Positions 1-8,858 of a stretch of 39,419 bases of DNA are shown piece after piece. The number at the start of each line of letters is the position of its first letter. Position 1 is the first letter of the stretch. Position numbers and translations under genes: made by a program. Where the stretch lies: NCBI GenBank assembly GCA_032250895.1, contig JAVVEZ010000027.1, positions 1-39,419 on the forward strand, read 5' to 3'. Under the pieces are notes generated by a model that was given only the letters and a program-made list of their open reading frames with translations, searched no databases and was not told the DNA's origin. This DNA comes from JAVVEZ01 sp032250895 (lineage in GTDB: Bacteria > Pseudomonadota > Gammaproteobacteria > Pseudomonadales > Pseudohongiellaceae).

Positions 1-200
1 CTGCCAAGCTCGACATATGTGGGAACATCAGAGCCTCGAATGACCATGATACGGACATTTTCAAGATTACTGCTGAATATCAGCTTGCGGCTGCTGCTGA
101 TATCTTCAGCCGGAATGATTCCGGCAGCTTCCAGCAATGGCAGCACTTCTTCCATGATGCGCCCCTTGGTCAGCGCAATGACCAGTTCTTGATCTGACAT
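1..200 (-). CDS. hisG: ATP phosphoribosyltransferase, N-terminal part (runs off the window)
   Basis: HisG catalyses the first step of histidine biosynthesis, joining ATP and PRPP. Only the first 66 codons are inside the window; the gene continues past base 1. The visible protein begins MSDQELVIALTKGRIMEEV and carries the typical VIRGSDVPTYVE stretch near residues 53-64. That early position fits the short-form HisG that works with HisZ, although the C-terminus cannot be checked. The ATG (198-200 on the reverse strand) lies 7 bases after the murA stop, so the two are probably co-transcribed. murA-hisG adjacency is normal in Pseudomonas-like genomes. Confidence 0.9.
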   Translation of the reverse strand, partial: MSDQELVIALTKGRIMEEVLPLLEAAGIIPAEDISSSRKLIFSSNLENVRIMVIRGSDVPTYVELG

Positions 201-207
201 AGTTTCC

Positions 208-1470
208 TCAGGATGGCAGGCGCCGGATTATCGCCCCGAGCGACTGGAGCTTTTCTTCGATACACTCATAGCCACGGTCAATATGATAAATCCGATCAAC
301 GATGGTCTGATTTTCCGATACCAGCCCGGCAATGATCAGACTTGCCGAAGCTCTCAGATCCGTTGCCATGACCGGCGCCCCCTTCAGCACGGCGACACCT
401 CTTACAATGACTGTGTTCCCTTCCACCTTCATCTCGGCGCCCATCCGGTTCATTTCATGAACATGCATGAAGCGGTTTTCAAACACCGTTTCGGTGATGG
501 AACCCGTCCCGTCTGCAATGGCATTCAAGGCTGTGAACTGCGCCTGCATATCGGTCGGAAATGCAGGATAGGGCGCCGTGGTCAGGGACACTGCCCTGGG
601 TCGCCTGCCATGCATGTCCAGAGATATCCAGTCATCACCAATGTCTATCTGGGCACCGGCCTCTTCCAGCTTGCTCAGTACCGATTCCAGAATATCCGGG
701 CGGGTATCCTTGACCTTGATGGAACCACGGGTAGCCGCCACGGCAATCAGATAGGTGCCGGTTTCAATTCGATCCGGCATTACCGAGTAAGTACAACCGT
801 GCAATTTTTCCACACCGGTAATGACGATGGTATCCGTCCCGGCCCCTTTGATATCGGCGCCCATGGCCTGCAGGCAATAGGCCAGATCGACCACTTCCGG
901 CTCTCTGGCAGCATTCTCGATAATCGTCGTCCCCTTCGCCAGGGTGGCGGCCATCATGATGTTTTCAGTCCCGGTCACGGTCACGACATCCATGAAAATA
1001 TGCGCGCCCTTGAGCCGGCCATTCGACCGGGCCCTGATATAGCCATCGTCAACGGAAATATCTGCCCCCATCTTTTTCAACGCGGCCAGATGCAGGTTCA
1101 CCGGCCTGCTGCCAATGGCACAGCCACCGGGAAGTGCGACCTCCGCCTGACCGTAATGCGACAGCATCGGACCCAGCACCAGGATGGAAGCCCGCATGGT
1201 TTTGACCAGATCGTAGGGCGCACTGAAGTGCTTGATCGTGCTGCTGTTGATTTCAACGCCCAGCTTTTCCCCAACCACCGACTCCACGCCCATGCAGCCA
1301 AGCAGTTCCAGCATGGTGGTAATGTCATACAGATGGGGCAGGTTGTTGATTTTAAGGAGATCGTCTGTGAGCAGACTTGCGGCCAGGATGGGCAAGGCCG
1401 AGTTTTTGGCTCCGGCAATACGAATCTCGCCCTTGAGCTGGATGCCGCCCTGTATCAATAATTTATCCAC
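208..1470 (-). CDS. murA: UDP-N-acetylglucosamine 1-carboxyvinyltransferase
   Basis: MurA transfers enolpyruvate from PEP to UDP-GlcNAc, the first committed step of peptidoglycan synthesis, in the cytoplasm. The 420-residue length is normal for the family. The N-terminal AKNSALPI motif (about residues 21-28, with Lys22) and the catalytic loop LPGGCAIGSRPV with Cys117 are present. That cysteine is the residue modified by fosfomycin in the family, so the enzyme should be of the sensitive type. The start codon is GTG at 1468-1470, chosen because the protein then begins MDKLLIQGG as in homologues. It follows ibaG by 21 bases and precedes hisG by 7 bases. Confidence 0.97.
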   Translation of the reverse strand: MDKLLIQGGIQLKGEIRIAGAKNSALPILAASLLTDDLLKINNLPHLYDITTMLELLGCMGVESVVGEKLGVEINSSTIKHFSAPYDLVKTMRASILVLGPMLSHYGQAEVALPGGCAIGSRPVNLHLAALKKMGADISVDDGYIRARSNGRLKGAHIFMDVVTVTGTENIMMAATLAKGTTIIENAAREPEVVDLAYCLQAMGADIKGAGTDTIVITGVEKLHGCTYSVMPDRIETGTYLIAVAATRGSIKVKDTRPDILESVLSKLEEAGAQIDIGDDWISLDMHGRRPRAVSLTTAPYPAFPTDMQAQFTALNAIADGTGSITETVFENRFMHVHEMNRMGAEMKVEGNTVIVRGVAVLKGAPVMATDLRASASLIIAGLVSENQTIVDRIYHIDRGYECIEEKLQSLGAIIRRLPS

Positions 1471-1491
1471 ATTACTCCCTCGAGGCAGCGC

Positions 1492-1737
1492 TCAATTTTC
1501 AGCAGCCTCTGCCCGGGTCTGAAGCTGCATGCTCACCGCATGTATGGAGCCGCTGGATATATACGGCTGCAACAGCCGGTAAATGGCCTGCTGGCGTTTT
1601 ACCGCGCCCAGCCCTTCAAAAAAATCAGATACGACACTGACCTGGTATTTGCCATCCATGCCCTGGACCCTTACCCTGGCATCCTTTATCGCATCTGCTA
1701 TCAGCTGTTCCACTTCTGTTTCCACATTCACCGCCAT
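1492..1737 (-). CDS. ibaG: BolA-family protein IbaG
   Basis: This is an 81-residue BolA/IbaG-type protein. Members of the family bind monothiol glutaredoxins and a [2Fe-2S] cluster and are linked to acid stress and iron-sulfur handling. The core FEGLGAVKRQQAIYRLL, followed by SGSIHAVSMQLQT, matches the conserved second half of the BolA fold, including the RQ(Q/R)xIY segment and the late histidine. It sits directly upstream of murA, its usual place in gammaproteobacteria. In Pseudomonas and E. coli the mlaFEDCB genes lie just upstream; here they do not. Confidence 0.93.
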   Translation of the reverse strand: MAVNVETEVEQLIADAIKDARVRVQGMDGKYQVSVVSDFFEGLGAVKRQQAIYRLLQPYISSGSIHAVSMQLQTRAEAAEN

Positions 1738-2101
1738 CTTGCTTACTGATGATTAACCGGCCTCCTGCCTGACAAAGAGCACCTTTGCCCACCCGGGGAG
1801 CAGCAAGGCTTTATCCACAGGAACCCTGATTTGATCCCTCTCACAGCGCGCTATATTACCGCACCTGGACACATTACCCCAGCACATTAAGCCCGGCATT
1901 GTTGCGAATGGAGCCTGGCGGACTCCCTGATTCCCTGTTTTTGTGGTAGCGCCCCGTTCGGGCAGGATTCGTCCGTCCGCAGTGGCAAACCCGGCCGTTT
2001 CAGCGGAAGTATTCTATTGCCGGCGTATTTGCCCTATACTCGCAGCCTTTTACATACACAATAACTGCCGCCATTCTTTACGTTCATAGAATCAACAAGT
2101 C
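1738..2101. other. Divergent intergenic region between ibaG and kdsD
   Basis: These 364 bases separate two divergent operons and should hold both promoters. A TATACT -10-like element at 2035-2040 is a weak candidate for kdsD; its -35 is poor. A TTATCCACA nonamer (1811-1819) matches the DnaA-box consensus, but it stands alone here and the same nonamer occurs by coding chance at the murA start (1463-1471). No open frame of note and no trace of mla genes is visible. Confidence 0.5.
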
Positions 2102-3076
2102 ATGATTGGTAACCGTGCGTTTATCAAGAGCGCCTTACGTACCATCGAGGTGGAGCGCAACGCCGTTGAAAAACTCAGTTGCCGCATCGGTGACAGCTTT
2201 TGCAGAGCCTGTGAACTGATTCTGCAATGCCACGGCAGGGCCGTGGTGATGGGTATAGGAAAATCAGGGCACATCGCCAACAAGATTGCCGCGACACTGG
2301 CCAGTACCGGCACGCCCGCGCAATTTGTACATGCTGCCGAAGCCAGTCACGGCGATATCGGCATGGTGACGAACAAGGATATCGTCATCGCCATTTCCTA
2401 TTCCGGCACCACCGCCGAATTTCTTGATATCCTGCCTGTACTCCAACGCAAGGGCATCGCGTTGATCAGCATTACCGGCAATCCGGCGTCGATGCTGGCA
2501 CAGAGCGCCACCATCAACCTCGATGCCAGCGTGGATGAAGAAGCCTGCCCCTTGGGACTGGCTCCCACCACCAGCACCACAGTGGCTCTGGTCCTGGGTG
2601 ATGCCCTGGCGCTGGCACTGCTGGAAGCCCGGGGCTTTACTGCGGACGATTTTGCCTTTTCTCACCCTGGCGGCAATCTCGGACGCCGCCTGCTGATGAA
2701 AGTCAGCGACCTCATGCACACCGGCAGCGCCATTCCCAGGGTGAACGAAGACACCAGCATCAGTCAGTGCCTGCTGGAAATGACCGAAAAGAAACTGGGC
2801 ATGACCACGATCAACAATCAGGCCGGTGAACTGATCGGCGTTTTTACCGATGGCGACCTGCGCCGCTATCTGGACAAGGGCCTGGATATCCACAGTACCC
2901 CGGTCAGCCGCATCATGACCGGAAAATACAAATCCATTCCGGCAAACGCACTGGCGTCTGCCGCGGCCAAGGTCATGCAGGACCATGAAATCTATGGGCT
3001 TGTCGTGCTGGACCGGGAACAGAAGCTGGCGGGCATTGTCACCATGCATGATCTGTTGAAAGCCAATGTTGTCTGA
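2102..3076 (+). CDS. kdsD: Arabinose-5-phosphate isomerase
   Basis: KdsD interconverts ribulose 5-phosphate and arabinose 5-phosphate, supplying the precursor of KDO for LPS inner core. The 324-residue protein has an N-terminal SIS sugar-isomerase domain (about residues 30-190, with the GIGKSGHIANKIAATL and SHGDIGM motifs) and two C-terminal CBS domains (about 205-324, including GVFTDGDLRRYL and GIVTMHDLLKA). Length and domain order are standard. It is first in a tight run with kdsC and lptCAB; its last 11 bases overlap kdsC. Confidence 0.96.
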   Translation: MIGNRAFIKSALRTIEVERNAVEKLSCRIGDSFCRACELILQCHGRAVVMGIGKSGHIANKIAATLASTGTPAQFVHAAEASHGDIGMVTNKDIVIAISYSGTTAEFLDILPVLQRKGIALISITGNPASMLAQSATINLDASVDEEACPLGLAPTTSTTVALVLGDALALALLEARGFTADDFAFSHPGGNLGRRLLMKVSDLMHTGSAIPRVNEDTSISQCLLEMTEKKLGMTTINNQAGELIGVFTDGDLRRYLDKGLDIHSTPVSRIMTGKYKSIPANALASAAAKVMQDHEIYGLVVLDREQKLAGIVTMHDLLKANVV

Positions 3077-3638
3077 AGCGGCGAACAGCCTGTCGGCTGA
3101 GAACAAGGTCGTGCCGGGCCCGGACATCATCGAAAAAGCCCGACAGGTACGACTGCTGATCCTGGATGTGGACGGCGTATTGACGGATGGAAAACTGTAT
3201 TATTCTGCTCACGGTGATGAATTCCGGGCCTTCAGCACGCTGGATGGCCAAGGCATCAAATTATTGCAGGACACGGGTGTCAAAGTAGGCATCATCTCGG
3301 GCAGAGAGTCCAAACTGGTGAAAAGACGGGCGGAAAATCTGGGTATTGCCATTCTCTTCCAGGGCTGCGAAAACAAGCTGGCGGTACTTGATGAAATTCT
3401 GCAATCCCACGGCCTCACGTATGCGCAAAGTGCCTATATGGGCGATGACCTGCCGGACCTGGCCTGCATTCGCCGGGTGGGTCTTGGCGTGGCGGTGGCC
3501 AATGCCCATACCCTCATCCGGCAGCACGCCCACTATGCAACGGCCCTCCCGGGAGGGAATGGCGCAGTAAGAGAAATGTGTGATCTCATCCTGCAGGCCC
3601 AGAATACCTATGAAGATGCCATTAAACGCTTCCTTTAG
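3066..3638 (+). CDS. kdsC: 3-deoxy-D-manno-octulosonate 8-phosphate phosphatase
   Basis: KdsC removes the phosphate from KDO-8-P. It is a small cap-less HAD phosphatase of 190 residues. Motif I is LDVDGVLTDG, with nucleophile Asp34 and acid/base Asp36. Motif II lies in GIISGRES near residue 78, and the late acidic motif is MGDDLPD near residue 127. The ATG lies inside the end of kdsD, giving an 11-base overlap and probable translational coupling. The N-terminus is about 15 residues longer than the shortest homologues, so a later start is possible. Confidence 0.95.
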   Translation: MLSEAANSLSAENKVVPGPDIIEKARQVRLLILDVDGVLTDGKLYYSAHGDEFRAFSTLDGQGIKLLQDTGVKVGIISGRESKLVKRRAENLGIAILFQGCENKLAVLDEILQSHGLTYAQSAYMGDDLPDLACIRRVGLGVAVANAHTLIRQHAHYATALPGGNGAVREMCDLILQAQNTYEDAIKRFL

Positions 3639-3650
3639 GACACCGGTATT

Positions 3651-4214
3651 ATGCGTTTCAACCTGATCGCCGCCGCCCTCATGCTTGCGCTGCTGTTCTA
3701 TCTCTTCTACAGCGCCACCGAGGACGAACCCGGCACCCTGAGTGTCAATGAGTTGCTGCTGGCCGACTACGACTACTTTATGGTTGATGTCGACAGCACC
3801 CATTTCAAGCTGGATGGCAAGGCCGAATACCGCCTCCGGGCCGAACGCTTCACCCACTATCCCGACCCCGGCTACACCGATGTCAACGCGCCCAGGCTGG
3901 AAATTTACCAGGATACCGGAAACCCCTGGTTTATTAGCGCCGACAATGGCAGGATTGAAACCGACCTGGCGCTGGAGCAGGAAAAGGTCGAGCTCGATGG
4001 CAATGTCGTCATTCACCGTATCGATAACCGGGGTGAGGCATTGAATGTTTATACAGAATCACTGACCATCTACCCCGATCTGAAAAATGTCACAACCTCC
4101 TATCCGGTCAGAATAACGGCGGGTACGGGTGAAATAACCAGTACCGGAATGACTGCCGACCTGAATTCGAATAGGGTCCAGCTCCTGGAAAACGTGAGAG
4201 GACGCTATGAATAA
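3651..4214 (+). CDS. lptC: LPS export system protein LptC
   Basis: LptC is the bitopic inner-membrane part of the Lpt bridge that passes LPS from LptB2FG to LptA. The 187-residue protein starts with a hydrophobic helix (about residues 5-22, LIAAALMLALLFYLFYS), followed by a beta-rich periplasmic domain of the LptA/OstA fold (FKLDGKAEYRLRAERFTHYPD and later LTIYPDLKNV). Position between kdsC and lptA supports the call as much as sequence does, because the family is divergent. It overlaps lptA by 8 bases. Confidence 0.93.
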   Translation: MRFNLIAAALMLALLFYLFYSATEDEPGTLSVNELLLADYDYFMVDVDSTHFKLDGKAEYRLRAERFTHYPDPGYTDVNAPRLEIYQDTGNPWFISADNGRIETDLALEQEKVELDGNVVIHRIDNRGEALNVYTESLTIYPDLKNVTTSYPVRITAGTGEITSTGMTADLNSNRVQLLENVRGRYE

Positions 4215-4755
4215 ATTTTTGGAAAAAACCACCAGACTCGGTTTGCCTTCGGCTCTGGCTGCGGTTTTTGTTGCAATCTTCACCCCGTTTTTTGTCAATC
4301 AGGCCGGGGCCCTGCCTGATGACAAGAACCAGGACATTATCGTCAACGCCAATTCCAGTGAGGTTTTCCTGGACGAAGGCAAAGTGATCTATCGTGGTCT
4401 TCCCCAGCAGCCGGCTGTCGTCACGCAGGGCAGTCGCAAGATCAGCGGCCTGGAAATCATTGTAGAGCGCAGCGAAGGCGAGATTCGCCGGATAACGGTC
4501 AGTGGCACACCCGCCCATTTCCAGCAGCAACCCGAAATTGACAAGGGCATCATCTATGCGGAGGGCGAGACCATTCTGTACGAAGAAGACAAGCAGCTGC
4601 TGACTGTCAATGAATCCGCCCGTCTGATCCAGGAAGGCAACACCCTCAGTGGTTACCGCATCGAATACAATTTTGAAGCCAAGACGGCCAGAGCCATGAG
4701 CAGGAACAGCGAGGAACAGGTCAATATGGTTATCCCACCACAACGGCAGGACTGA
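4207..4755 (+). CDS. lptA: LPS transport periplasmic protein LptA
   Basis: LptA forms the periplasmic bridge for LPS between LptC and LptD. The 182-residue product has a signal peptide (basic start, hydrophobic stretch about residues 11-30, likely cleavage after NQAGA near residue 35). The OstA-like repeats follow, for example IIVNANSSEVFLDEGKVIYRG and YAEGETILYEEDKQLLTV. It overlaps lptC by 8 bases, and its TGA shares one base with the lptB ATG, so the three lpt genes look translationally coupled. Confidence 0.94.
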   Translation: MNKFLEKTTRLGLPSALAAVFVAIFTPFFVNQAGALPDDKNQDIIVNANSSEVFLDEGKVIYRGLPQQPAVVTQGSRKISGLEIIVERSEGEIRRITVSGTPAHFQQQPEIDKGIIYAEGETILYEEDKQLLTVNESARLIQEGNTLSGYRIEYNFEAKTARAMSRNSEEQVNMVIPPQRQD

Positions 4756-5480
4756 TGAAGACTCTCAAAGCGGTCAATCTGGCCAAAAGTTATAAAGGCA
4801 GGCAGGTAGTACGAGACGTCTCACTTCAGGTCAAGTCCGGCCAGATCGTGGGGCTGCTGGGCCCCAACGGCGCGGGAAAAACCACCTCCTTCTACATGAT
4901 CACCGGCCTCATCAAGGCCGATCAGGGCAGTATCTACATTGACGATCTGGATATTTCCGCAGCACCCATGCACGAGAGGGCCAGAAGGGGGCTGGGCTAT
5001 CTGCCCCAGGAATCCTCCATTTTCAGGAAGCTTACTGTCAGCGAAAACATCATGGCCATCCTGGAAACCCGCAAGGATCTGGACCCAAAGCAACGGAAGC
5101 AGAAACTTGAGGCGCTGCTGGATGAATTCAACATCAACCATATCACTGAGACTCTCGGCATGGCGCTCTCCGGCGGAGAAAGGCGCCGGGTTGAAATAGC
5201 CCGGGCCCTGGCCACGGAACCGGCCTTCATGCTGCTGGACGAGCCTTTTGCCGGCGTGGACCCGATTTCAGTCAATGATATCAAGCAAATCATCCGAAAA
5301 CTCAGCGACCGGGGGATCGGGGTGCTGGTGACAGATCACAATGTCCGGGAAACCCTCGATATCTGTGAAAAAGCCTATATCGTCAATGAAGGCGTGATTC
5401 TCGCCGAGGGCGATCCGGTCTCCATCCTCGCCAATCAACAGGTCAGAGAGGTCTATCTTGGTCATCAGTTCAAAATATGA
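4755..5480 (+). CDS. lptB: LPS export ABC transporter ATP-binding protein LptB
   Basis: LptB is the cytoplasmic ATPase that powers LPS extraction by LptFG. The 241-residue protein carries Walker A GPNGAGKTT (residues 36-44), the signature LSGGERRR starting near 138, Walker B FMLLDEPF (about 158-165) and the switch histidine in LVTDHN. It ends with the short C-terminal stretch typical of LptB. lptF and lptG are not in the window, which is normal because they usually lie elsewhere. Confidence 0.97.
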   Translation: MKTLKAVNLAKSYKGRQVVRDVSLQVKSGQIVGLLGPNGAGKTTSFYMITGLIKADQGSIYIDDLDISAAPMHERARRGLGYLPQESSIFRKLTVSENIMAILETRKDLDPKQRKQKLEALLDEFNINHITETLGMALSGGERRRVEIARALATEPAFMLLDEPFAGVDPISVNDIKQIIRKLSDRGIGVLVTDHNVRETLDICEKAYIVNEGVILAEGDPVSILANQQVREVYLGHQFKI

Positions 5481-5587
5481 TGTTCCGGCACCGGCATGAA
5501 ATTCTCCATAAATTTGTTAAAATCACCCAGCCATCATGAGCCTCGTGATCCCGCTCTGCTCCGGGATGTCCTTATGCAGCCAAAGCC

Positions 5588-7123
5588 ATGAAATTATCGC
5601 TTAACCTCAAACTCGGTCAGCAACTGACGATGACGCCGCAATTGCGGCAGGCGATACGTCTATTGCAGCTTTCCACCATTGACCTGCAGCAGGAAATCCA
5701 GGAAGCACTGGAATCCAATCCCATGCTTGAAATTGCCGAGGACGATGGCCCGCTGCCATCTGACGAACCCGGCCACATCAATGCGGAGGCAGACGACACG
5801 GGAGACTTCCCGGCATTATCCAATACCGGGTTGCTTCAGGAATCCGAGCAGGGCGACTACGAGGGTCTGTCAGAGCTGGCGACTGAACAAAGCTGGAATG
5901 AAAGCCAGGATTTGCCGGTGGATGTGGCAGCAGACAGCAGTTGGGAAGACATTTACAGCGAGACCGTCGCAGGTGGTTCTTTCAATATGGGGGCCGAAGG
6001 TGATGACCTTGATTTCGAGTCTCGCAGCAGTGCCAGCGAAACCCTGCAGGACCACCTCAACTGGCAGTTGAATCTCACACCCATGTCCGATGGCGACCGG
6101 CTCATCGCCATGGCAATTATCGATGCCATCAATGCCGACGGCATGCTGACGGCCAGTATCGAGTCCATTCATGCCGGACTGATCCGTGAACTGGACATCG
6201 ACGAAGACGAGGTTCTCGCCATCCTGCACCGCATCCAGCAGTTTGACCCGGTGGGCGTGGGTTATCGGGACTTGCGGGAATGTTTGAGTCTGCAACTGCA
6301 ACACACGCCTGCGGACCATCCGGGGCTTGATGCGGCCAAAAAGATTGTGGCTGGCTACCTGTCTCAACTGGCCAGCCATGACTATGCCTTCATCATGAAA
6401 CGCTTGAAGATCAAGGAAGGCGAGTTGAAGCAGGCACTCAAACTCATCCTCAGCCTCAACCCCAAACCCGGTGCCGATATTGCCCACTCAGATACGGCTT
6501 ACGTCGTGCCGGATGTTTTTGTGTCCAAGGATAACGGGCGCTGGAAGGTCGAACTGAACCCTGATACCGCCCCCCGGATCCGGATCAATGCGGATTATGC
6601 GGCACTCGTGCAGCGCAACCAGAACGGCGCCGACAATACCTTCCTGCGCGACAATCTCCAGGAAGCACGCTGGTTCATCAAGAGTCTGCTGAGCCGAAAC
6701 GAAACGCTGATGAAAGTGGCGCGCAAAATCGTCGAGCATCAGAAAAATTTTCTGGAATATGGCGAAGAAGCCATGAAGCCTCTGGTGCTCCACGATATTG
6801 CCGAGGCCGTGGACATGCATGAATCGACGATTTCCCGCGTGACCACCCAGAAATACATGCATACGCCAAGAGGGATATTTGAGCTCAAATACTTTTTTTC
6901 CAGTCACGTCAGCACAGAGAGCGGCGGTGAGTGCTCCTCGACGGCGATCCGGGCCATCATCAAGAAGCTGGTAGCCGCGGAAAGCCCCCAGAAGCCCCTG
7001 AGCGACAGCAAAATTGCCGACCTGCTGGCCGTGCAAGGCGTTAACGTTGCGCGCAGAACCATCGCGAAATACCGTGAATCCCTGGCCATCGCGCCATCAA
7101 ATGAACGCAAGCGCCTGCTTTGA
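5588..7123 (+). CDS. rpoN: RNA polymerase sigma-54 factor
   Basis: RpoN directs RNA polymerase to -24/-12 promoters and needs an AAA+ activator. All three regions are present in the 511-residue protein. Region I is glutamine/leucine-rich (QQLTMTPQLRQAIRLLQL, residues 11-28), region II is acidic (about 50-120), and region III has a core-binding part, a helix-turn-helix and the C-terminal RpoN box ARRTIAKYR (starting at about residue 488). It follows lptB after 107 bases, which hold an AT-rich stretch (about 5506-5525) that could carry a promoter. The window also contains a likely partner activator (cbrB) and a strong sigma-54 promoter. Confidence 0.97.
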   Translation: MKLSLNLKLGQQLTMTPQLRQAIRLLQLSTIDLQQEIQEALESNPMLEIAEDDGPLPSDEPGHINAEADDTGDFPALSNTGLLQESEQGDYEGLSELATEQSWNESQDLPVDVAADSSWEDIYSETVAGGSFNMGAEGDDLDFESRSSASETLQDHLNWQLNLTPMSDGDRLIAMAIIDAINADGMLTASIESIHAGLIRELDIDEDEVLAILHRIQQFDPVGVGYRDLRECLSLQLQHTPADHPGLDAAKKIVAGYLSQLASHDYAFIMKRLKIKEGELKQALKLILSLNPKPGADIAHSDTAYVVPDVFVSKDNGRWKVELNPDTAPRIRINADYAALVQRNQNGADNTFLRDNLQEARWFIKSLLSRNETLMKVARKIVEHQKNFLEYGEEAMKPLVLHDIAEAVDMHESTISRVTTQKYMHTPRGIFELKYFFSSHVSTESGGECSSTAIRAIIKKLVAAESPQKPLSDSKIADLLAVQGVNVARRTIAKYRESLAIAPSNERKRLL

Positions 7124-7175
7124 ATGGGCCGCCGACACCCTGTCCCAACTTCCATAAACAAGAGTAACACGCAAC

Positions 7176-7619
7176 ATGCAACTTGAATCCATCCTCAGCC
7201 CTGATCTGACCTTTTGCAATGTCCAGGGCGTCAGCAAGAAGAGGCTGATCGAAACCGCCGCCGAATTGATAGGCAGCCATATCGATGTCAGCGCCAATCA
7301 GATTTACGATGCCCTCATAGCACGCGAACAGCTCGGCAGTACCGGGCTGGGTGGTGGCATTGCGATACCCCACTGCCGCGTTCCGAAATGCAGGGAAATC
7401 ACTGGTTGCCTGATAACGCTGGCAGCCGGCATCGATTTTGACGCGATCGATGGCAAACCGGTTGACCTCCTGTTTTTCCTGCTGGTCCCTGAAAATACCC
7501 TCGAGGGCCATCTGGAGGTTCTGAAAACGCTGGCCGAACGCTTTACCCGCCCCGAGTATTGTACGCAGCTGAGAGATTCCCAAAGCAACCAGGCACTGTA
7601 TGAGGCCGCCATTTCCTGA
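7176..7619 (+). CDS. ptsN: PTS IIA-like nitrogen-regulatory protein
   Basis: PtsN (EIIA-Ntr) is the terminal phosphoacceptor of the nitrogen PTS; it regulates potassium handling and sigma-54-related functions instead of transporting sugars. The 147-residue protein contains the phosphorylation site GGGIAIPHCRVP with His66 and the conserved LLFFLLVPE segment. It follows rpoN by only 52 bases. In E. coli and Pseudomonas hpf sits between rpoN and ptsN; here there is no room for it. Confidence 0.96.
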   Translation: MQLESILSPDLTFCNVQGVSKKRLIETAAELIGSHIDVSANQIYDALIAREQLGSTGLGGGIAIPHCRVPKCREITGCLITLAAGIDFDAIDGKPVDLLFFLLVPENTLEGHLEVLKTLAERFTRPEYCTQLRDSQSNQALYEAAIS

Positions 7620-7641
7620 AAAGACAAAAAGAGGGCCTTGA

Positions 7642-8499
7642 ATGAAACTGAGTATCATTAGTGGCCGTTCCGGTTCCGGAAAAAGCACCTGCCTCCATGT
7701 GCTCGAGGATCTTGGCTATTACTGTGTTGACAATATTCCAGCCAGCCTGCTTGAAGCCCTGGCAATGAGAATCAGCACCAAACAGCTTCCCCGTTTGCAC
7801 AACGTGGCCGTCAGCATAGACGCCCGCAACATTTCTGAAGACCTGCTGGAATTTCCTCAAATATTCAGCAGACTCAGCGACACCCGGGTTGAAAAGGAGA
7901 TTATCTTTCTCGATGCGGCGTCCAGCACCCTGGTCAAGCGCTTCAGTGAGACCCGGCGCAAGCATCCCCTGAGCAATGCCCAGATTGGCCTTCTCGAAGC
8001 CATCCGCAAGGAAAAGGAATTGCTGGAACCCATAGCCGCCCTTGCCAACCTCACCATTGACACCAGCGATCTCTCACTGCATCAACTCCGGGATATCGTA
8101 AAAAACCGTATCGCAAAAAACGAAGCCCACGGTATCGCCCTGCAGTTCCAGTCCTTCGGTTTTAAAAATGGCGTACCCGTCGATGCCGATATAGTCTATG
8201 ATGCCCGCTGTCTGCCAAACCCCTACTGGCTTGCCAACTTGCGGGCACTGAGCGGACTCGATGGCGCCGTTATTGATTTTCTCGAATCCCAGGAGCAGGT
8301 ACTGGAAATGTACGAGGATATCAAATATTACCTGGAACGCTGGCTCCCGCGCTTTGAAGAGAATAATCGCAGCTATATCACTGTTGCGATCGGATGTACC
8401 GGCGGGCAGCACCGCTCGGTTTTTCTCTGCGAAAAACTGAAAGCACATTTTTCGAAAACACTGGCCAATGTTCAGGTCCGTCACAAGGAATTCGCTTAG
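7642..8499 (+). CDS. rapZ: RNase adapter protein RapZ
   Basis: RapZ in E. coli guides the small RNA GlmZ to RNase E and so controls glucosamine-6-phosphate synthesis; the protein family also binds nucleotides. The 285-residue product has Walker A GRSGSGKST (residues 8-16), the family block ARNISEDLLEFP, and the C-terminal RNA-binding/phosphate loop GCTGGQHRSV (residues 251-260). It is packed between ptsN and ptsO (22- and 10-base gaps), as is usual. Whether a GlmZ-type RNA exists in this organism cannot be seen here. Confidence 0.95.
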   Translation: MKLSIISGRSGSGKSTCLHVLEDLGYYCVDNIPASLLEALAMRISTKQLPRLHNVAVSIDARNISEDLLEFPQIFSRLSDTRVEKEIIFLDAASSTLVKRFSETRRKHPLSNAQIGLLEAIRKEKELLEPIAALANLTIDTSDLSLHQLRDIVKNRIAKNEAHGIALQFQSFGFKNGVPVDADIVYDARCLPNPYWLANLRALSGLDGAVIDFLESQEQVLEMYEDIKYYLERWLPRFEENNRSYITVAIGCTGGQHRSVFLCEKLKAHFSKTLANVQVRHKEFA

Positions 8500-8509
8500 A
8501 ATTTACACC

Positions 8510-8776
8510 ATGATCAATACAAAAATCACCATCACCAACAAGGCCGGACTGCATGCAAGAGCAGCGGCAAAATTTGTCTCGACGGTTTCCGAATTCGTCA
8601 GCAATGTCGAAATCGGAAGTTCGTTGAAAATGGTCGATGGGAAAAGTATTCTGTCGATCATGTTGCTGGCTGCGGCTCAGGGAAGTGAGCTGGAACTCAT
8701 CATCAATGGTCCCGATGAAACCCAGGCACTGCAAGCCATTCTGAACCTCGTGGACAACCGTTTCGGGGAGGAATAG
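8510..8776 (+). CDS. ptsO: Nitrogen-PTS phosphocarrier NPr
   Basis: This HPr-like protein of 88 residues relays phosphate from PtsP to PtsN. The site is NKAGLHARAAAKF with His15; the second conserved region is DGKSILSIMLLAA. The ATG at 8510 was preferred over an in-frame start 42 bases earlier, because the earlier one lies inside rapZ and would add a non-homologous tail. The gap to rapZ is 10 bases. PtsP (EI-Ntr) is not in the window. Confidence 0.93.
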   Translation: MINTKITITNKAGLHARAAAKFVSTVSEFVSNVEIGSSLKMVDGKSILSIMLLAAAQGSELELIINGPDETQALQAILNLVDNRFGEE

Positions 8777-8858
8777 CCGGCAACAAACATGCCGCCTGTT
8801 ATACTGTGTCCGGAAAATTCTGTAGCACCTTGTCACCCTCACTGAACCGAGCATCCTC

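Noticed and set aside
1463..1819. Two perfect DnaA-box nonamers (TTATCCACA at 1463-1471 and 1811-1819)
   Set aside because: One is the coding sequence of the murA start (GTG GAT AAA) and the two are isolated and not near dnaA, dnaN or an AT-rich unwinding element; not an origin.
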